Shown here one piece after another: positions 8,265 through 17,294 of a stretch of DNA of 64,000 nt. The stretch's first letter is position 1; each line of letters starts with the position of its first letter. The translations under genes were made by a program, and so were the position numbers. The DNA is from Gammaproteobacteria bacterium. Its GTDB lineage: Bacteria > Pseudomonadota > Gammaproteobacteria > SZUA-140. Below the pieces are notes generated by a model. The model saw nothing but the letters and a program-made list of their open reading frames with translations. It was not told the DNA's origin and did not search any database. The stretch spans positions 532,001 to 596,000 of the forward strand of contig JADJQS010000001.1 in the NCBI GenBank assembly GCA_016712635.1. Reading direction: 5' to 3'.

Positions 8265-9403
8265 CTCACGCCTCCCTCTATGCGTTCGCGCGTCGCCGCG
8301 TGGCGGATAGCGCCGTCATGGGTGACCGCACTGCCCGCCAGGATCTCGTCCGCCCAGTCGATGTGGAGCCCGCCGTCATCCCCGCGCAGCAGGCTAATGA
8401 AATTCTGGATGTTCTTGGAGTACATCGCGCTGGCGTGTACCGGCAGCATGCTCGGCACGTTCAGCGGGCCGTACACCGTCACGCCATGGTGCTCGAACTT
8501 CTCACCCGCGCGGGTCAGCGCACAGTTGCCGCCGCTCTCCGCCGCCAGGTCGAGGATCACGGCCCCCGGCTTCATCGCTTCGACGGTCGCTGCGGCGATC
8601 AGCTGCGGCGCGGCGCGACCCGGGATCTGAGCCGTGGTGATGACGACGTCGGCCTGACTGATGGAACGGCTGAGCAGCACCTGCTCGCGCTCCTTCTCCT
8701 CGGCGGTCAGTTCCCGCGCGTAGCCGCCCGCCGCCTCGGCGTCGAGCTCGACCTGGAGAAACTTCGCCCCCAGAGACTCGACCTGTTCGCGCGCTGCGCG
8801 CCGCACATCGTACGCTTCCACCACCGCGCCGAGCCGGCGCGCGGTGGCGATCGCCTGCAGCCCCGCCACGCCCGCGCCCAGAATCAGCACCTTGGCCGGC
8901 CGGATGGTGCCCGCCGCGGTGGTCAGCATGGGGAAAAACTGCGGGCACAGGTCGGCGGCGAGCAGCGCCGCCTTGTAGCCGGCGACCGTGCCCTGGGAGG
9001 ACAGCGCATCCATGGACTGGGCGCGGGTGATGCGCGGCACCAGCTCCATGGCGAAGCTCGTCACGCCCTGGTCGCGCAGACGGCGGATCGCCTCGTCGTT
9101 GCGATGCGGCTGCAGATACCCGATCAGCACCAGGCCACGCCTGTACTGCGCGATCTCCTCCGGCGTCGGGGCCTGCACCTTGACCAGCACGTCCGCCTCG
9201 CGGCACAGCCCGCCGCGGTCCGCCACCAGGCGTGCTCCGGCTTCGGCATAGGCCCAGTCCAGGCAAAAGCTCGCGGCCCCGCTGCCGGGTTCGATCAGCA
9301 CCTCAAAGCCCTGCTTGCTCAGGCGAGCAACCGTTTCGGGCACCAAGGCGACCCGGCGCTCCCCGGGGATCACTTCCCGCGTCACGCCCACGCGTATCGG
9401 CAT
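8261..9403 (-). CDS. pntAA: NAD(P) transhydrogenase subunit alpha, NAD-binding part
   Basis: A 380-residue soluble domain I of transhydrogenase, related to alanine dehydrogenase. It opens with 'VGVTREVIPGERRVALVPE', carries the Rossmann motif 'VLILGAGVAGLQAIATARRL' near residue 170, and has 'SLGAKFLQVEL' and 'LLSRSISQADVVITTAQIPG' further on. It binds NAD(H) and docks on PntAB/PntB. The 380-residue length is normal for split PntAA proteins. A GGAG stands about ten bases upstream of the ATG. The 267 bases between this start and galE hold the promoters of both. Confidence 0.96.
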   Translation of the reverse strand: MPIRVGVTREVIPGERRVALVPETVARLSKQGFEVLIEPGSGAASFCLDWAYAEAGARLVADRGGLCREADVLVKVQAPTPEEIAQYRRGLVLIGYLQPHRNDEAIRRLRDQGVTSFAMELVPRITRAQSMDALSSQGTVAGYKAALLAADLCPQFFPMLTTAAGTIRPAKVLILGAGVAGLQAIATARRLGAVVEAYDVRRAAREQVESLGAKFLQVELDAEAAGGYARELTAEEKEREQVLLSRSISQADVVITTAQIPGRAAPQLIAAATVEAMKPGAVILDLAAESGGNCALTRAGEKFEHHGVTVYGPLNVPSMLPVHASAMYSKNIQNFISLLRGDDGGLHIDWADEILAGSAVTHDGAIRHAATRERIEGGVR

Positions 9404-9670
9404 TGCTTGTGGCTCCGCTCTTGCAGATTTCTGAAAAGTATCTGATTCCGTTGATCTTTGGTCGACCGGCCGGATTAGGCAACAAAGTGCGCCATTTTAC
9501 GAGAGTTGGCGACGGCGGGCAACCGAGAAGATTGGATCAGGGGCGACCGTCTGCCACCTCGCAGGGGCGGTACCGGCTCAGCGTCGTGCTACAGTTGTCG
9601 ATAATCCCGTTCAAGGGCGGTCCGCAGACATCGCCGCGAGCGGGCAGAATTTATCAACGGACGGTACAGC

Positions 9671-10660
9671 ATGAGCAAAGCGGGTATCTTGGTCACCGGC
9701 GGGGCGGGCTACATCGGCAGCCACGTCGTCAAGCAACTGGGTGAGCGCGGCGAGCGCGTGGTGGTGCTGGACAACCTGTGCACCGGTTTCCGCGAGTCCG
9801 TGCTGTACGGCGAGTTCGTCGAGGGCGACAGCGGAGACATGGCGCTGGTCGAACGCCTGCTGCGCGACCATGCGATCACATCGGTCATGCACTTTGCCGC
9901 ACATATCTGGGTCCCGGAATCGGTGGCCGACCCCCTCAAGTATTATCGCAACAACACCAGCAACACGCGCAACCTGCTCGAATGCTGCGCCCGGACCGGC
10001 ATCGAACACTTCGTGTTCTCCTCCACGGCGGCAGTCTATGGCACACCGGCGGTGGACCTCATCTCGGAAGAGATGCCGACCGTACCGATCAATCCCTATG
10101 GCACCTCCAAGCTGATGAGCGAATGGATGCTGCGCGACCTCGCCCGGGCGAGCGATCTGCGCTATGTCATCCTGCGCTATTTCAATGTGGCCGGCGCCGA
10201 TCCCGGCGGACGGATCGGCCAATCCACTCCGGAATGTACCCATCTGGTCAAGATCGCCTGCGAGGCCGTCACCGGCAAGCGGTCGCAGGTCCATGTCTTC
10301 GGCACCGACTACCCGACCACGGACGGCAGCGGCGTGCGCGATTATATCCATGTGGAAGATCTCGCCAGCGCCCACCTCAAGGCGCTGGATTACCTGCGCG
10401 GCGGTGGAGCCTGCACGACGCTCAATTGCGGCTACGGCCACGGTTACAGCGTGCGCGAGGTACTGGATGCGGTACAGCGGGTCACCGGTGCCAGGCTGAA
10501 TATCGTCGAAGTCCCCGCGCCGCCCCGGGGACCCGCCGACGCTGGTCGCCGATTCGGCACATCTGCGCAGCAACTGGGATGGGAACCGCGCCACGATGAC
10601 ATGGAGTTCATCAGGACCGCGTTGAACTGGGAACGCAAGCTGCGCGCACGCGCGAGGTGA
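9671..10660 (+). CDS. galE: UDP-glucose 4-epimerase
   Basis: A 329-residue extended short-chain dehydrogenase. The NAD-binding GGAGYIGSH is near residues 10-18, the catalytic Ser is in 'VFSSTAAVYG', and Tyr143-x3-Lys147 is in 'NPYGTSK'. 'YFNVAGADPGGRIGQ' and 'VRDYIHVEDLASAHLKAL' are typical of GalE. It interconverts UDP-glucose and UDP-galactose, likely feeding the surface polysaccharide genes of the second half of the window. It stands alone, transcribed divergently from the transhydrogenase genes. Confidence 0.95.
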   Translation: MSKAGILVTGGAGYIGSHVVKQLGERGERVVVLDNLCTGFRESVLYGEFVEGDSGDMALVERLLRDHAITSVMHFAAHIWVPESVADPLKYYRNNTSNTRNLLECCARTGIEHFVFSSTAAVYGTPAVDLISEEMPTVPINPYGTSKLMSEWMLRDLARASDLRYVILRYFNVAGADPGGRIGQSTPECTHLVKIACEAVTGKRSQVHVFGTDYPTTDGSGVRDYIHVEDLASAHLKALDYLRGGGACTTLNCGYGHGYSVREVLDAVQRVTGARLNIVEVPAPPRGPADAGRRFGTSAQQLGWEPRHDDMEFIRTALNWERKLRARAR

Positions 10661-10736
10661 TCCGCGCGCTTCCGCTATCGCGGCCGCCGATGCATAATGG
10701 CGCCCAATCCATCCGCCAATGCACGGCAGCAAATCC

Positions 10737-12455
10737 ATGAGACTCGCACGCTACCTGCTCGCCACCGTCAAGGAAACCCCCTCCGACGCCGAGATCGTCA
10801 GCCACCAGCTGATGCTGCGCGCCGGCATGATCCGCCGCCTCGCCGCCGGACTGTACACCTGGATGCCGCTCGGCCTGCGTGTGCTGCGCAAGGTCGAGGC
10901 GATCGTGCGCGAGGAGATGGATCGCGCCGGCGCGCAGGAGGTGCTGATGCCCGCAGTACAGCCGGCCGAGCTGTGGCAGGAATCCGGACGCTGGGAATTC
11001 TACGGCCCCGAACTACTGCGCCTTAGGGACCGCCACCAGCGCGATTTCTGCTTCGGCCCGACCCACGAGGAGGTCATCACCGACCTGATCCGGCGCGAGA
11101 TCCGCAGCTACAAGCAGTTGCCGGCGAACTTCTACCAGATCCAGACCAAGTTCCGCGACGAGATCCGCCCGCGCTTCGGCGTGATGCGGGCGCGCGAGTT
11201 CCTGATGAAGGATGCCTATTCATTCCATCTCGATCAGGCCTCGCTGCAGGAAACCTATGACGAGATGTATCGCACCTATACGCGTATCTTCACCCGGCTG
11301 GGGCTCGAATTCCGTGCCGTGCGTGCCGATACCGGCGCGATCGGCGGCAGCCACTCGCATGAATTCCACGTGCTGGCCGCCTCCGGAGAGGACGCCATCG
11401 CCTTCGCCAGCGACGGCGACTACGCGGCCAATGTGGAGCTGGCCGAGGCCATGCCGCCGGCGCAGGTGCGTCCGGCCGCGCGCGCGGCGATGCGCGAGGT
11501 ATCGACGCCGCAGCAGCATACCATCGAGGACGTGAGCGGATTCCTGGGCGTGGCGCCGCAGCTTTGCCTGAAAACCCTGCTGGTGAAAGGCCGCGACGGG
11601 GGTGTCGTCGCGCTGGTGCTGCGCGGCGACCACGAACTGAACGCGATCAAGGCAGGCAAGCTGTCCGAGATTGCCGAACCGCTCGCCTTCGCAGGCGCGG
11701 ATGAGATCCGCGCCGCGGCAGGCAGCGGCGCGGGTTCGCTTGGGCCTGTCGGCCTCAAAGTGCCGCTCATCGTCGATCGCAGCGCGGCGCAGGCCGCCGA
11801 TTTCGTGTGCGGGGCGAACCGCGACGGCTACCACCTGACCGGCGTCAACTGGGGACGCGACCTGCCGGAACCGCGCACCGCCGACCTGCGCAATGTCGTC
11901 GACGGCGATCCATCGCCCGACGGCAGAGGGACACTCGCGATCCGGCGCGGCATCGAGGTCGGACACATATTCCAGCTCGGCCAGAAATACAGCTCGGCAA
12001 TGAACGCTGCCTGTCTGGATGAACAGGGGCGGAGCGTCACCATGACGATGGGCTGCTACGGCATCGGGGTATCGCGCATCGTCGCCGCCGCGATCGAGCA
12101 GAACCATGACGAACGCGGCATCGTCTGGCCGGAGGCGCTTGCCCCGTTCGCGGCCGTGGTGCTGCCGCTCAACGCGCATAAATCGCATCGCGTGCGCGAG
12201 GCGGCGGACCGCCTGTACCAGGAACTGCGGGAAAACGGCATCGAGACCCTGTACGACGACCGCGGCGAACGTCCGGGCGTAATGTTCGCCGACAGCGACC
12301 TGATCGGCATACCGCACCGCCTGGTCGTCGCCGAGAAGGGCCTGGATGCCGGCACCGTCGAATACAAGCACCGGCGCGGCGCGGAAGTACGGCATATTCC
12401 GCTGTCCGAGCTGATTCCCCTCCTCAAGTCCGCCCGCGCCGCAACCGATATTTAG
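10737..12455 (+). CDS. proS: Prolyl-tRNA synthetase
   Basis: A 572-residue bacterial-type class II synthetase. Motif 1 and the ATP-binding core lie near 'HQLMLRAGMIRRLAAGLYTW' and 'FGPTHEEVITDL'; motif 2 is 'KFRDEIRPRFGVMRAREFLM'. A YbaK-like editing insertion sits around residues 225-380 ('LVLRGDHELNAIKAGKL'). Motif 3, 'TMGCYGIGVSRIVAAAIEQ', and the C-terminal anticodon-binding domain follow. The ATG at 10737 is chosen over an in-frame ATG 18 bases upstream because the family begins 'MR..YLL.T.KE'. Confidence 0.97.
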   Translation: MRLARYLLATVKETPSDAEIVSHQLMLRAGMIRRLAAGLYTWMPLGLRVLRKVEAIVREEMDRAGAQEVLMPAVQPAELWQESGRWEFYGPELLRLRDRHQRDFCFGPTHEEVITDLIRREIRSYKQLPANFYQIQTKFRDEIRPRFGVMRAREFLMKDAYSFHLDQASLQETYDEMYRTYTRIFTRLGLEFRAVRADTGAIGGSHSHEFHVLAASGEDAIAFASDGDYAANVELAEAMPPAQVRPAARAAMREVSTPQQHTIEDVSGFLGVAPQLCLKTLLVKGRDGGVVALVLRGDHELNAIKAGKLSEIAEPLAFAGADEIRAAAGSGAGSLGPVGLKVPLIVDRSAAQAADFVCGANRDGYHLTGVNWGRDLPEPRTADLRNVVDGDPSPDGRGTLAIRRGIEVGHIFQLGQKYSSAMNAACLDEQGRSVTMTMGCYGIGVSRIVAAAIEQNHDERGIVWPEALAPFAAVVLPLNAHKSHRVREAADRLYQELRENGIETLYDDRGERPGVMFADSDLIGIPHRLVVAEKGLDAGTVEYKHRRGAEVRHIPLSELIPLLKSARAATDI

Positions 12456-12533
12456 AGGGTATCCGCACCGCACCCCGTCAGATTGAACGGGGCAGCGGGC
12501 CGGCAACCGGGCCCCTGTGCCCCGACCCTCGCC

Positions 12534-13112
12534 ATGTATCGACACCTTGCCATCCTGCTGCTCCCCATCCTGCTGATCACCACGGCGCACGCCGCGGTCG
12601 TCGAGCAGCGGGACGACTCCGAACTGCGCAACGCCCTGCTCGCGGCGATCCAGGACAACAACAGCTTCGAGGATCGCTTCGAGGCCGAGGTGTGGCTGTT
12701 GGACATGTCCAACCGGCTGCGCAAAAAGGTACCGGACGCCGGGGAACGCATCGAGCTGCTGAAAATGATCCACCACGAGGCCGCCCGCGTGAACGTGCCG
12801 CCCGAACTCGTGCTGGCGGTCATCGAGGTGGAGAGCAATTTCGACCGCTGGGCGGTCTCGAGCGCCGGCGCGCAGGGACTGATGCAGGTAATGCCGTTCT
12901 GGCTGGCCGAGCTCGGCCGGCCCGACGACAGCCTGCAGCAGCCGCACATCAACCTGCGCCTCGGCTGTACCATCCTGCGACATTATCTCGACCGCGAACG
13001 CGGCGACCTCAGGCGCGCGCTGGCACGCTACAACGGCAGCCCCCTCATCAACATGAACAGCTATCCGCAGCGCGTGCTGGACGCGCTGCGGATACGCTGG
13101 TACCGGCAATAA
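12534..13112 (+). CDS. Periplasmic lytic transglycosylase (SLT domain)
   Basis: A 192-residue protein with a cleavable signal peptide (MYRHLAILLLPILLITTAHA). An SLT/lysozyme-like domain spans about residues 75-185. The catalytic Glu lies in 'LAVIEVESNFDRWAVSSAGA', followed by 'QGLMQVMPFW' and 'LRLGCTILRHYLDR' and 'ALARYNGS', the standard order for family 1 lytic transglycosylases. It would cut peptidoglycan in the periplasm. The start at 12534 is fixed by the signal peptide. It lies 78 bases after proS; a REP-like palindrome follows its stop within 5 bases. Confidence 0.9.
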   Translation: MYRHLAILLLPILLITTAHAAVVEQRDDSELRNALLAAIQDNNSFEDRFEAEVWLLDMSNRLRKKVPDAGERIELLKMIHHEAARVNVPPELVLAVIEVESNFDRWAVSSAGAQGLMQVMPFWLAELGRPDDSLQQPHINLRLGCTILRHYLDRERGDLRRALARYNGSPLINMNSYPQRVLDALRIRWYRQ

Positions 13113-13116
13113 ATCA

Positions 13117-13149
13117 GCATGGGGACAGATTTGAAATCTGTCCCCATGC
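13117..13149. repeat. Perfect REP-like palindrome (33 bases)
   Basis: Two 16-base arms, GCATGGGGACAGATTT at 13117-13132 and its exact reverse complement at 13134-13149, flank a single central base. No T-run follows on either strand, so it is not a classical terminator. Palindromes with a GGGGACAGATTT core are known near REP-associated (RAYT, Y1-type) transposases in many proteobacteria. None of those transposase genes is in the window. Confidence 0.75.
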
Positions 13150-13182
13150 ATTACTTCCAACGCGCTGACCGAAACTGAAAAA

Positions 13183-13207
13183 TGGGAACGGATCGGAAAC
13201 CGTCCCC
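13183..13207. repeat. Degraded second REP-like element
   Basis: About 34 bases after the perfect palindrome, 'GGGAACGGATCGGAAACCGTCCCC' forms an imperfect inverted repeat with the same GGGGACnG/CnGTCCCC ends. It looks like a decayed relative of the palindrome at 13117-13149, and it lies between two convergent genes, a common place for REP elements. Confidence 0.4.
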
Positions 13208-13217
13208 GATGACCCTT

Positions 13218-14897
13218 CTATTCATCCGTTACACAGCCCTGCGAGGCGTCCTTGACGTTCTTGATGAACTTGTAGAGTGTTCCCCGCATAGCCTTGTAGG
13301 GCGGCATGCGCCAGACGGCGCGGCGGCGCTCCAGTTCGGCGGCGTCGAGCGCGACCGACAGGGTGTTCGCCGCGGCGTCGATGGTGATACGGTCACCGTC
13401 GCGGATCAGGGCGATCGGACCACCCTCCTGCGCCTCCGGCACCACGTGCCCGATGATGAAACCGTGCGAGCCGCCGGAGAACCTGCCATCGGTCACCATC
13501 GCAACGTCATTCCCCAGGCCCGCGCCCATGATGGCCGAAGTCGGCGTCAGCATCTCCGGCATGCCCGGCCCGCCCTTGGGACCCTCGTAGCGGATCACCA
13601 CCACGTCGCCCTTGGCGATGCGGCCCTGCTCGAGCGCGGCGAGCATGTCCTCTTCGGCGTCGAACACGCGCGCCGGACCGGAGAATTGCACGCCCTCCTT
13701 GCCGGTGATCTTCGCGACCGCGCCTCCGGGCGCGAGGTTGCCCTTCAGGATGCGGATATGTCCGCTCGGCTTGATCGGACGCTCGAGCGGCACGATCACC
13801 TGCTGTCCCGTTGCCAGTCCGGGCAGGTCCGCGAGGTTCTCGGCAAGGGTGCGCCCGGTGACTGTCAGGCAACTTCCGTCAAGCAGTCCGTGCGCGAGCA
13901 GGTACTTCATCACCGCCGGCGTGCCGCCGACTGTGTGCAGATCCTCCATGACGTACTTGCCGCTCGGCTTGAGGTCGGCGATTAGCGGGATGCGGTCGCT
14001 CACCGACTGGAAGTCGTCGATGCCGAGCTCCACGTCTACCGCGCGCGCCATTGCGATCAGGTGCAGCACTGCGTTGGTCGATCCGCCGAGCGCCATCACC
14101 ACCACCATCGCGTTCTCGAACGCGGCGCGCGTCATAATGTCACGCGGTTTGATGTCGCGCTCGAGCAGTACGCGGATCGCGGCCCCGGCGCGGCGGCACT
14201 CCTCGATCTTCCGCGCATCGACCGCCGGCGTCGACGAACTGTACGGCAGGCTCATACCGAGCGCCTCGATGGCGGCGGCCATGGTATTCGCGGTATACAT
14301 GCCGCCGCAGGCGCCCGGACCGGGGCAGGAGTTCCGGACGATGCCCTCGCGCGTCGGTTCATCGATGCGCCCGGCGATGAACTCGCCGTAGCTCTGGAAG
14401 GCCGACACGATATCGAGCGTACGCTCCCCGCTGTGCCCCGGCTTGATCGTTCCGCCGTAGACCATCAGGGCCGGGCGGTTGAGGCGTCCTATGGCGATCA
14501 TGCAGCCGGGCATGTTCTTGTCGCAGCCCGGGATGGAGATGTTGGCGTCGTACCACTGGGCACCCATCACGGTCTCGATCGAGTCGGCGATGATCTCGCG
14601 CGATTGCAGCGAATAGCTCATGCCCTCGGTGCCCATCGAGATCCCGTCGCTGACGCCGATGGTGTTGAAGCGCATGCCGACGAGCCCGACCGCCTGCACC
14701 CCCTCCTTCACGTAGGCGGCGAGGTCGTTGAGGTGCATATTGCAGGTGTTGCCCTCCCACCACACGCTGGCGATGCCGACCTCGGCCTTGGCCATGTCCT
14801 CCTCGGCGAGGCCGGTGCCGTAGAGCATGGCCTGGGAGGCCCCCTGGGACTTCGGCGCGGTGATGCGGCTGCTGTACTTGTTCAACTTGCGGGACAT
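13218..14897 (-). CDS. ilvD: Dihydroxy-acid dehydratase
   Basis: A 559-residue IlvD. It makes 2-oxo acids for isoleucine and valine (and hence CoA precursors) with an Fe-S cluster. Cluster cysteines are in 'EGNTCNMHL' near residue 50, 'IPGCDKNMPGCMIA' near 120 and 'GACGGMYTANTMA' near 190. The C-terminal 'VTDGRFSGGSHGFIIGHV' is also typical. The start at 14897 is chosen because MSRKLNKYSS begins the conserved region; upstream codons in the same frame would run into the divergent ttcA leader. The last residues (KNVKDASQGCVTDE) are intact. Confidence 0.96.
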   Translation of the reverse strand: MSRKLNKYSSRITAPKSQGASQAMLYGTGLAEEDMAKAEVGIASVWWEGNTCNMHLNDLAAYVKEGVQAVGLVGMRFNTIGVSDGISMGTEGMSYSLQSREIIADSIETVMGAQWYDANISIPGCDKNMPGCMIAIGRLNRPALMVYGGTIKPGHSGERTLDIVSAFQSYGEFIAGRIDEPTREGIVRNSCPGPGACGGMYTANTMAAAIEALGMSLPYSSSTPAVDARKIEECRRAGAAIRVLLERDIKPRDIMTRAAFENAMVVVMALGGSTNAVLHLIAMARAVDVELGIDDFQSVSDRIPLIADLKPSGKYVMEDLHTVGGTPAVMKYLLAHGLLDGSCLTVTGRTLAENLADLPGLATGQQVIVPLERPIKPSGHIRILKGNLAPGGAVAKITGKEGVQFSGPARVFDAEEDMLAALEQGRIAKGDVVVIRYEGPKGGPGMPEMLTPTSAIMGAGLGNDVAMVTDGRFSGGSHGFIIGHVVPEAQEGGPIALIRDGDRITIDAAANTLSVALDAAELERRRAVWRMPPYKAMRGTLYKFIKNVKDASQGCVTDE

Positions 14898-15069
14898 CGT
14901 CTTCTCCAATCCTCTCGCGGGCATTTGACCGTATAATAGGGGCCCTACAGCATAGCAAAGTGTGGTGCGGAATCTCAGCGTGCGAACCGCCCTTCCCGCG
15001 CGACCGGCCGTGCGGGATCCAGGCACCCGCCGGATTGCACCTCAAGCCATTGTTATCCCGGGGAATCGG

Positions 15070-15906
15070 ATGAACGCGGAAAAGATCGAACGCAAGCTGC
15101 TGAACTATCTGGGCAAGGCCATCGCCGATTACCATATGATCCAGCGCGGCGACCGCATCCTGGTCTGCCTCTCCGGCGGCAAGGATTCCTACACCCTGCT
15201 CACACTGCTCAACAAGCTGCGCCTGCGCTCGCGCGGCCGCTTCGAGATCTTCTCCTACACGCTCGACCAGGGTCAACCGGGCTGGGATGACCGCGCCATG
15301 CGCGAGTGGCTGCTCGCGAGCGGAATCCCGCATGCCATCGAAGGGCGCGACACCTATTCCATAGTCATGGAAAAGATCCCGGAGGGAAAGACCTACTGCT
15401 CGCTGTGCTCGCGCCTGCGGCGCGGCAATATCTACCGCTACGCGGCCGAGAACGGCTTCAACAAGATCGCCCTCGGCCATCACCGTGACGACCTGATCCA
15501 GAGCCTGTTGATGTCGATACTCTACAGCGGTGAGATCCGCTCCATGCCGCCCAAGCTGCTGACCGACAACAAGCGGCATATCGTCATCCGGCCGCTGGCC
15601 TATTGCCAGGAACAGGACATCATCGCCTACGCCCAGGCGCAGAACTTTCCCATCATCCCGTGCAACCTGTGCGGCTCGCAGGAGAACATGACACGGCGCA
15701 AGATCAGGCAGCTGATCCAGGATCTTGCCCGCGACAACCCCAAGGTCCCGAGCAACATCCTCAGCGCCCTCGGCAACCTGCAGGTGAGCCAGCTGATGGA
15801 CCGCGCCCTGTGGAATTTCCGCGAGCTCGAATCCTGCCTGGAGATTCCCGCTGCCAATACGGAGCCGACAGATACCACCGGCGAGCTCTCGCCGGCCTTG
15901 TGGTAA
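15070..15906 (+). CDS. ttcA: tRNA 2-thiocytidine(32) synthetase
   Basis: A 278-residue TtcA that thiolates C32 of some tRNAs. The PP-loop SGGKDS is at residues 35-40. The iron-sulfur/thiol cysteines appear as Cys110-x2-Cys113 (YCSLCSR) and Cys198-x2-Cys201 (CNLCGSQ). 'LGHHRDDLIQSLLMS' lies between. The ATG at 15070 is chosen over an upstream GTG because the family opens 'KIERKLLNYLGKAI'. It is transcribed divergently from ilvD. Confidence 0.95.
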   Translation: MNAEKIERKLLNYLGKAIADYHMIQRGDRILVCLSGGKDSYTLLTLLNKLRLRSRGRFEIFSYTLDQGQPGWDDRAMREWLLASGIPHAIEGRDTYSIVMEKIPEGKTYCSLCSRLRRGNIYRYAAENGFNKIALGHHRDDLIQSLLMSILYSGEIRSMPPKLLTDNKRHIVIRPLAYCQEQDIIAYAQAQNFPIIPCNLCGSQENMTRRKIRQLIQDLARDNPKVPSNILSALGNLQVSQLMDRALWNFRELESCLEIPAANTEPTDTTGELSPALW

Positions 15907-16007
15907 GACACACCGGCGCAGCATCCGATAACGACGCCCATTCACTCCACCCCTCGCCCCGTCTCACCATCGGCCGGACCGGTCGTCCGGACAATTTGCA
16001 TCAGTCG

Positions 16008-16036
16008 TGTAAGCAATCCCGGGGACACCCGACTAA
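16008..16036 (+). promoter_or_regulatory. Candidate ECF-type promoter for the bufferin operon
   Basis: TGTAAGC at 16008-16014 and CGACTAA at 16030-16036 are 15 bases apart. They resemble ECF sigma -35 (TGTAACC) and -10 (CGTCTAA) elements described for some bufferin operons. It lies about 110 bases before bufA1. The match is partial. Confidence 0.3.
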
Positions 16037-16146
16037 CTGTCAGTAACGCGTGAGCCGGCGCGCTGTCGCCGGCCACGTGTTGCACGACGCGGGGACCGCG
16101 CAGCGGCGCCCCGCACCCTCTGTCATGACTTACGAAGGAGCTATCC

Positions 16147-16446
16147 ATGAACAAACAGATCGCACTGCGTTCCGCCATCGCGGGCCTCATCGCCCTGGGC
16201 ATGTCCGGTGCCGGCAGCCTGGCTGCGGCGGACGACGCCATGAAAATGGCCGGGCCGGGCAAGATGGCGAAGGGCGCTGAAAAATGTTACGGCATCGCCA
16301 AGGCCGGGATGAACGACTGCGCCGGCAAGAATGCGCCCCATGCCTGCGCCGGGCAGGCCGAACAGGACCGGGCATCGTACGATTTCGTGTATGTGCCGTC
16401 CGGCACCTGCCAGAAGATCGCCGGCGGCTCAACCACCTCATCATGA
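16147..16446 (+). CDS. bufA1: BufA1-type bufferin precursor peptide (DUF2282)
   Basis: A 99-residue secreted precursor. An N-terminal signal peptide runs to about residue 27 (hydrophobic IAGLIALGMSGAGSLAA). A Met/Lys/Gly-rich segment follows, then four cysteines at 47, 58, 67 and 88 in the DUF2282 pattern: EKCYGIAKAGMNDCAG, HACAGQA, GTCQKIAGG. In characterised bufferins, Cys residues of this kind are modified by an MNIO enzyme to thiooxazoles and the product binds copper in the periplasm. A strong AAGGAG lies 7 bases before the ATG. The stop overlaps the bufB start (ATGA). Confidence 0.9.
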   Translation: MNKQIALRSAIAGLIALGMSGAGSLAAADDAMKMAGPGKMAKGAEKCYGIAKAGMNDCAGKNAPHACAGQAEQDRASYDFVYVPSGTCQKIAGGSTTSS

Positions 16447-17294
16447 CACCGCTCCTGTCGAGGCAAGATACGATCCCGGCTCGCGCCGGGATCGGTTTAC
16501 GTTCCCGGCATGTACGGGAATTCCTGGAGACCCGGCCACAGGTTGCCTGGTGCGAGGTGCACAGTGAGAATTATTTCGCCGACGGCGGTCCGTCGCTGCG
16601 CGCGCTCGAACTCGTCCGCGCCGACTACCCGCTCAGCCTCCACGGCGTCGGCCTGTCGCTCGGTTCCTGCGACCCCCTGGATATGCGCCACCTGCGCCGC
16701 CTCAGATCCCTCATCGAGCGCAGCAGCCCCGCCCTGGTATCGGATCACCTGAGCTGGAGTTCGATCGCAGGACGCTTCGCCAACGATCTGCTGCCACTAC
16801 CCTATACCGAGGAGGCGCTGATCCACCTGTGCCGGAGGATCGACGAGACCCAGGGGTACCTCGCGCGGCAGATCCTGATCGAGAACCCGTCGACCTACCT
16901 GCAATACGCGGATTCTGTGATGCCGGAATGGGAGTTCATATCGGAGCTCGCTCGCCGCACCGGCTGCGGAATCCTGCTCGACGTCAATAACGTCTATATC
17001 AGTGCCGTCAATCACGGCGACGATCCCGCCGCCTACCTGCGGAACATCGATCCGCAGCGGATCGAGGAGATCCATCTCGCCGGCTTCGAGGACAACGCCG
17101 AACTTCTGATAGACACTCACAGCAGGCCGGTGCACGCGGAGGTCTGGGAACTCTTTCGTCTGGCACTGCAGAGATTCGGTGACCGTCCCACCCTGATCGA
17201 ATGGGACATCAATCTCCCGCCGCTGGATGTGCTGCTCGCAGAGGCCGGCAAGGCACAGGCGATCCTGGAGAGGGACAATGCCGTCGCTGCGTGA
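16443..17294 (+). CDS. bufB: BufB, multinuclear non-haem iron oxidative enzyme (MNIO, DUF692)
   Basis: A 283-residue TIM-barrel DUF692 protein that would modify Cys residues of BufA1. Candidate metal ligands are all present: His67 (SLHGVGLSLG), Asp101-His102 (SDHLSW), Glu147 (IENPSTY), Asp180 and His191 (LLDVNNVYISAVNHG), His211 (EIHLAGF), Asp224/His226 (DTHSRPV) and Glu253 (IEWD). The ATG at 16443 overlaps the precursor stop, and its end overlaps bufC by 17 bases. MNIO enzymes act on a precursor with a partner protein, which bufC supplies here. Confidence 0.92.
   Translation: MTPLLSRQDTIPARAGIGLRSRHVREFLETRPQVAWCEVHSENYFADGGPSLRALELVRADYPLSLHGVGLSLGSCDPLDMRHLRRLRSLIERSSPALVSDHLSWSSIAGRFANDLLPLPYTEEALIHLCRRIDETQGYLARQILIENPSTYLQYADSVMPEWEFISELARRTGCGILLDVNNVYISAVNHGDDPAAYLRNIDPQRIEEIHLAGFEDNAELLIDTHSRPVHAEVWELFRLALQRFGDRPTLIEWDINLPPLDVLLAEAGKAQAILERDNAVAA

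Noticed and set aside
12473..12492. CCCCGT/ACGGGG hairpin between proS and the transglycosylase gene
   Set aside because: Short stem, 8-base loop, no T-run; not called as a terminator.
14932..14937. Perfect TATAAT on the + strand between ilvD and ttcA
   Set aside because: No acceptable -35 hexamer at 16-18 bases; TTGACC is only two bases away. Not called as a promoter.
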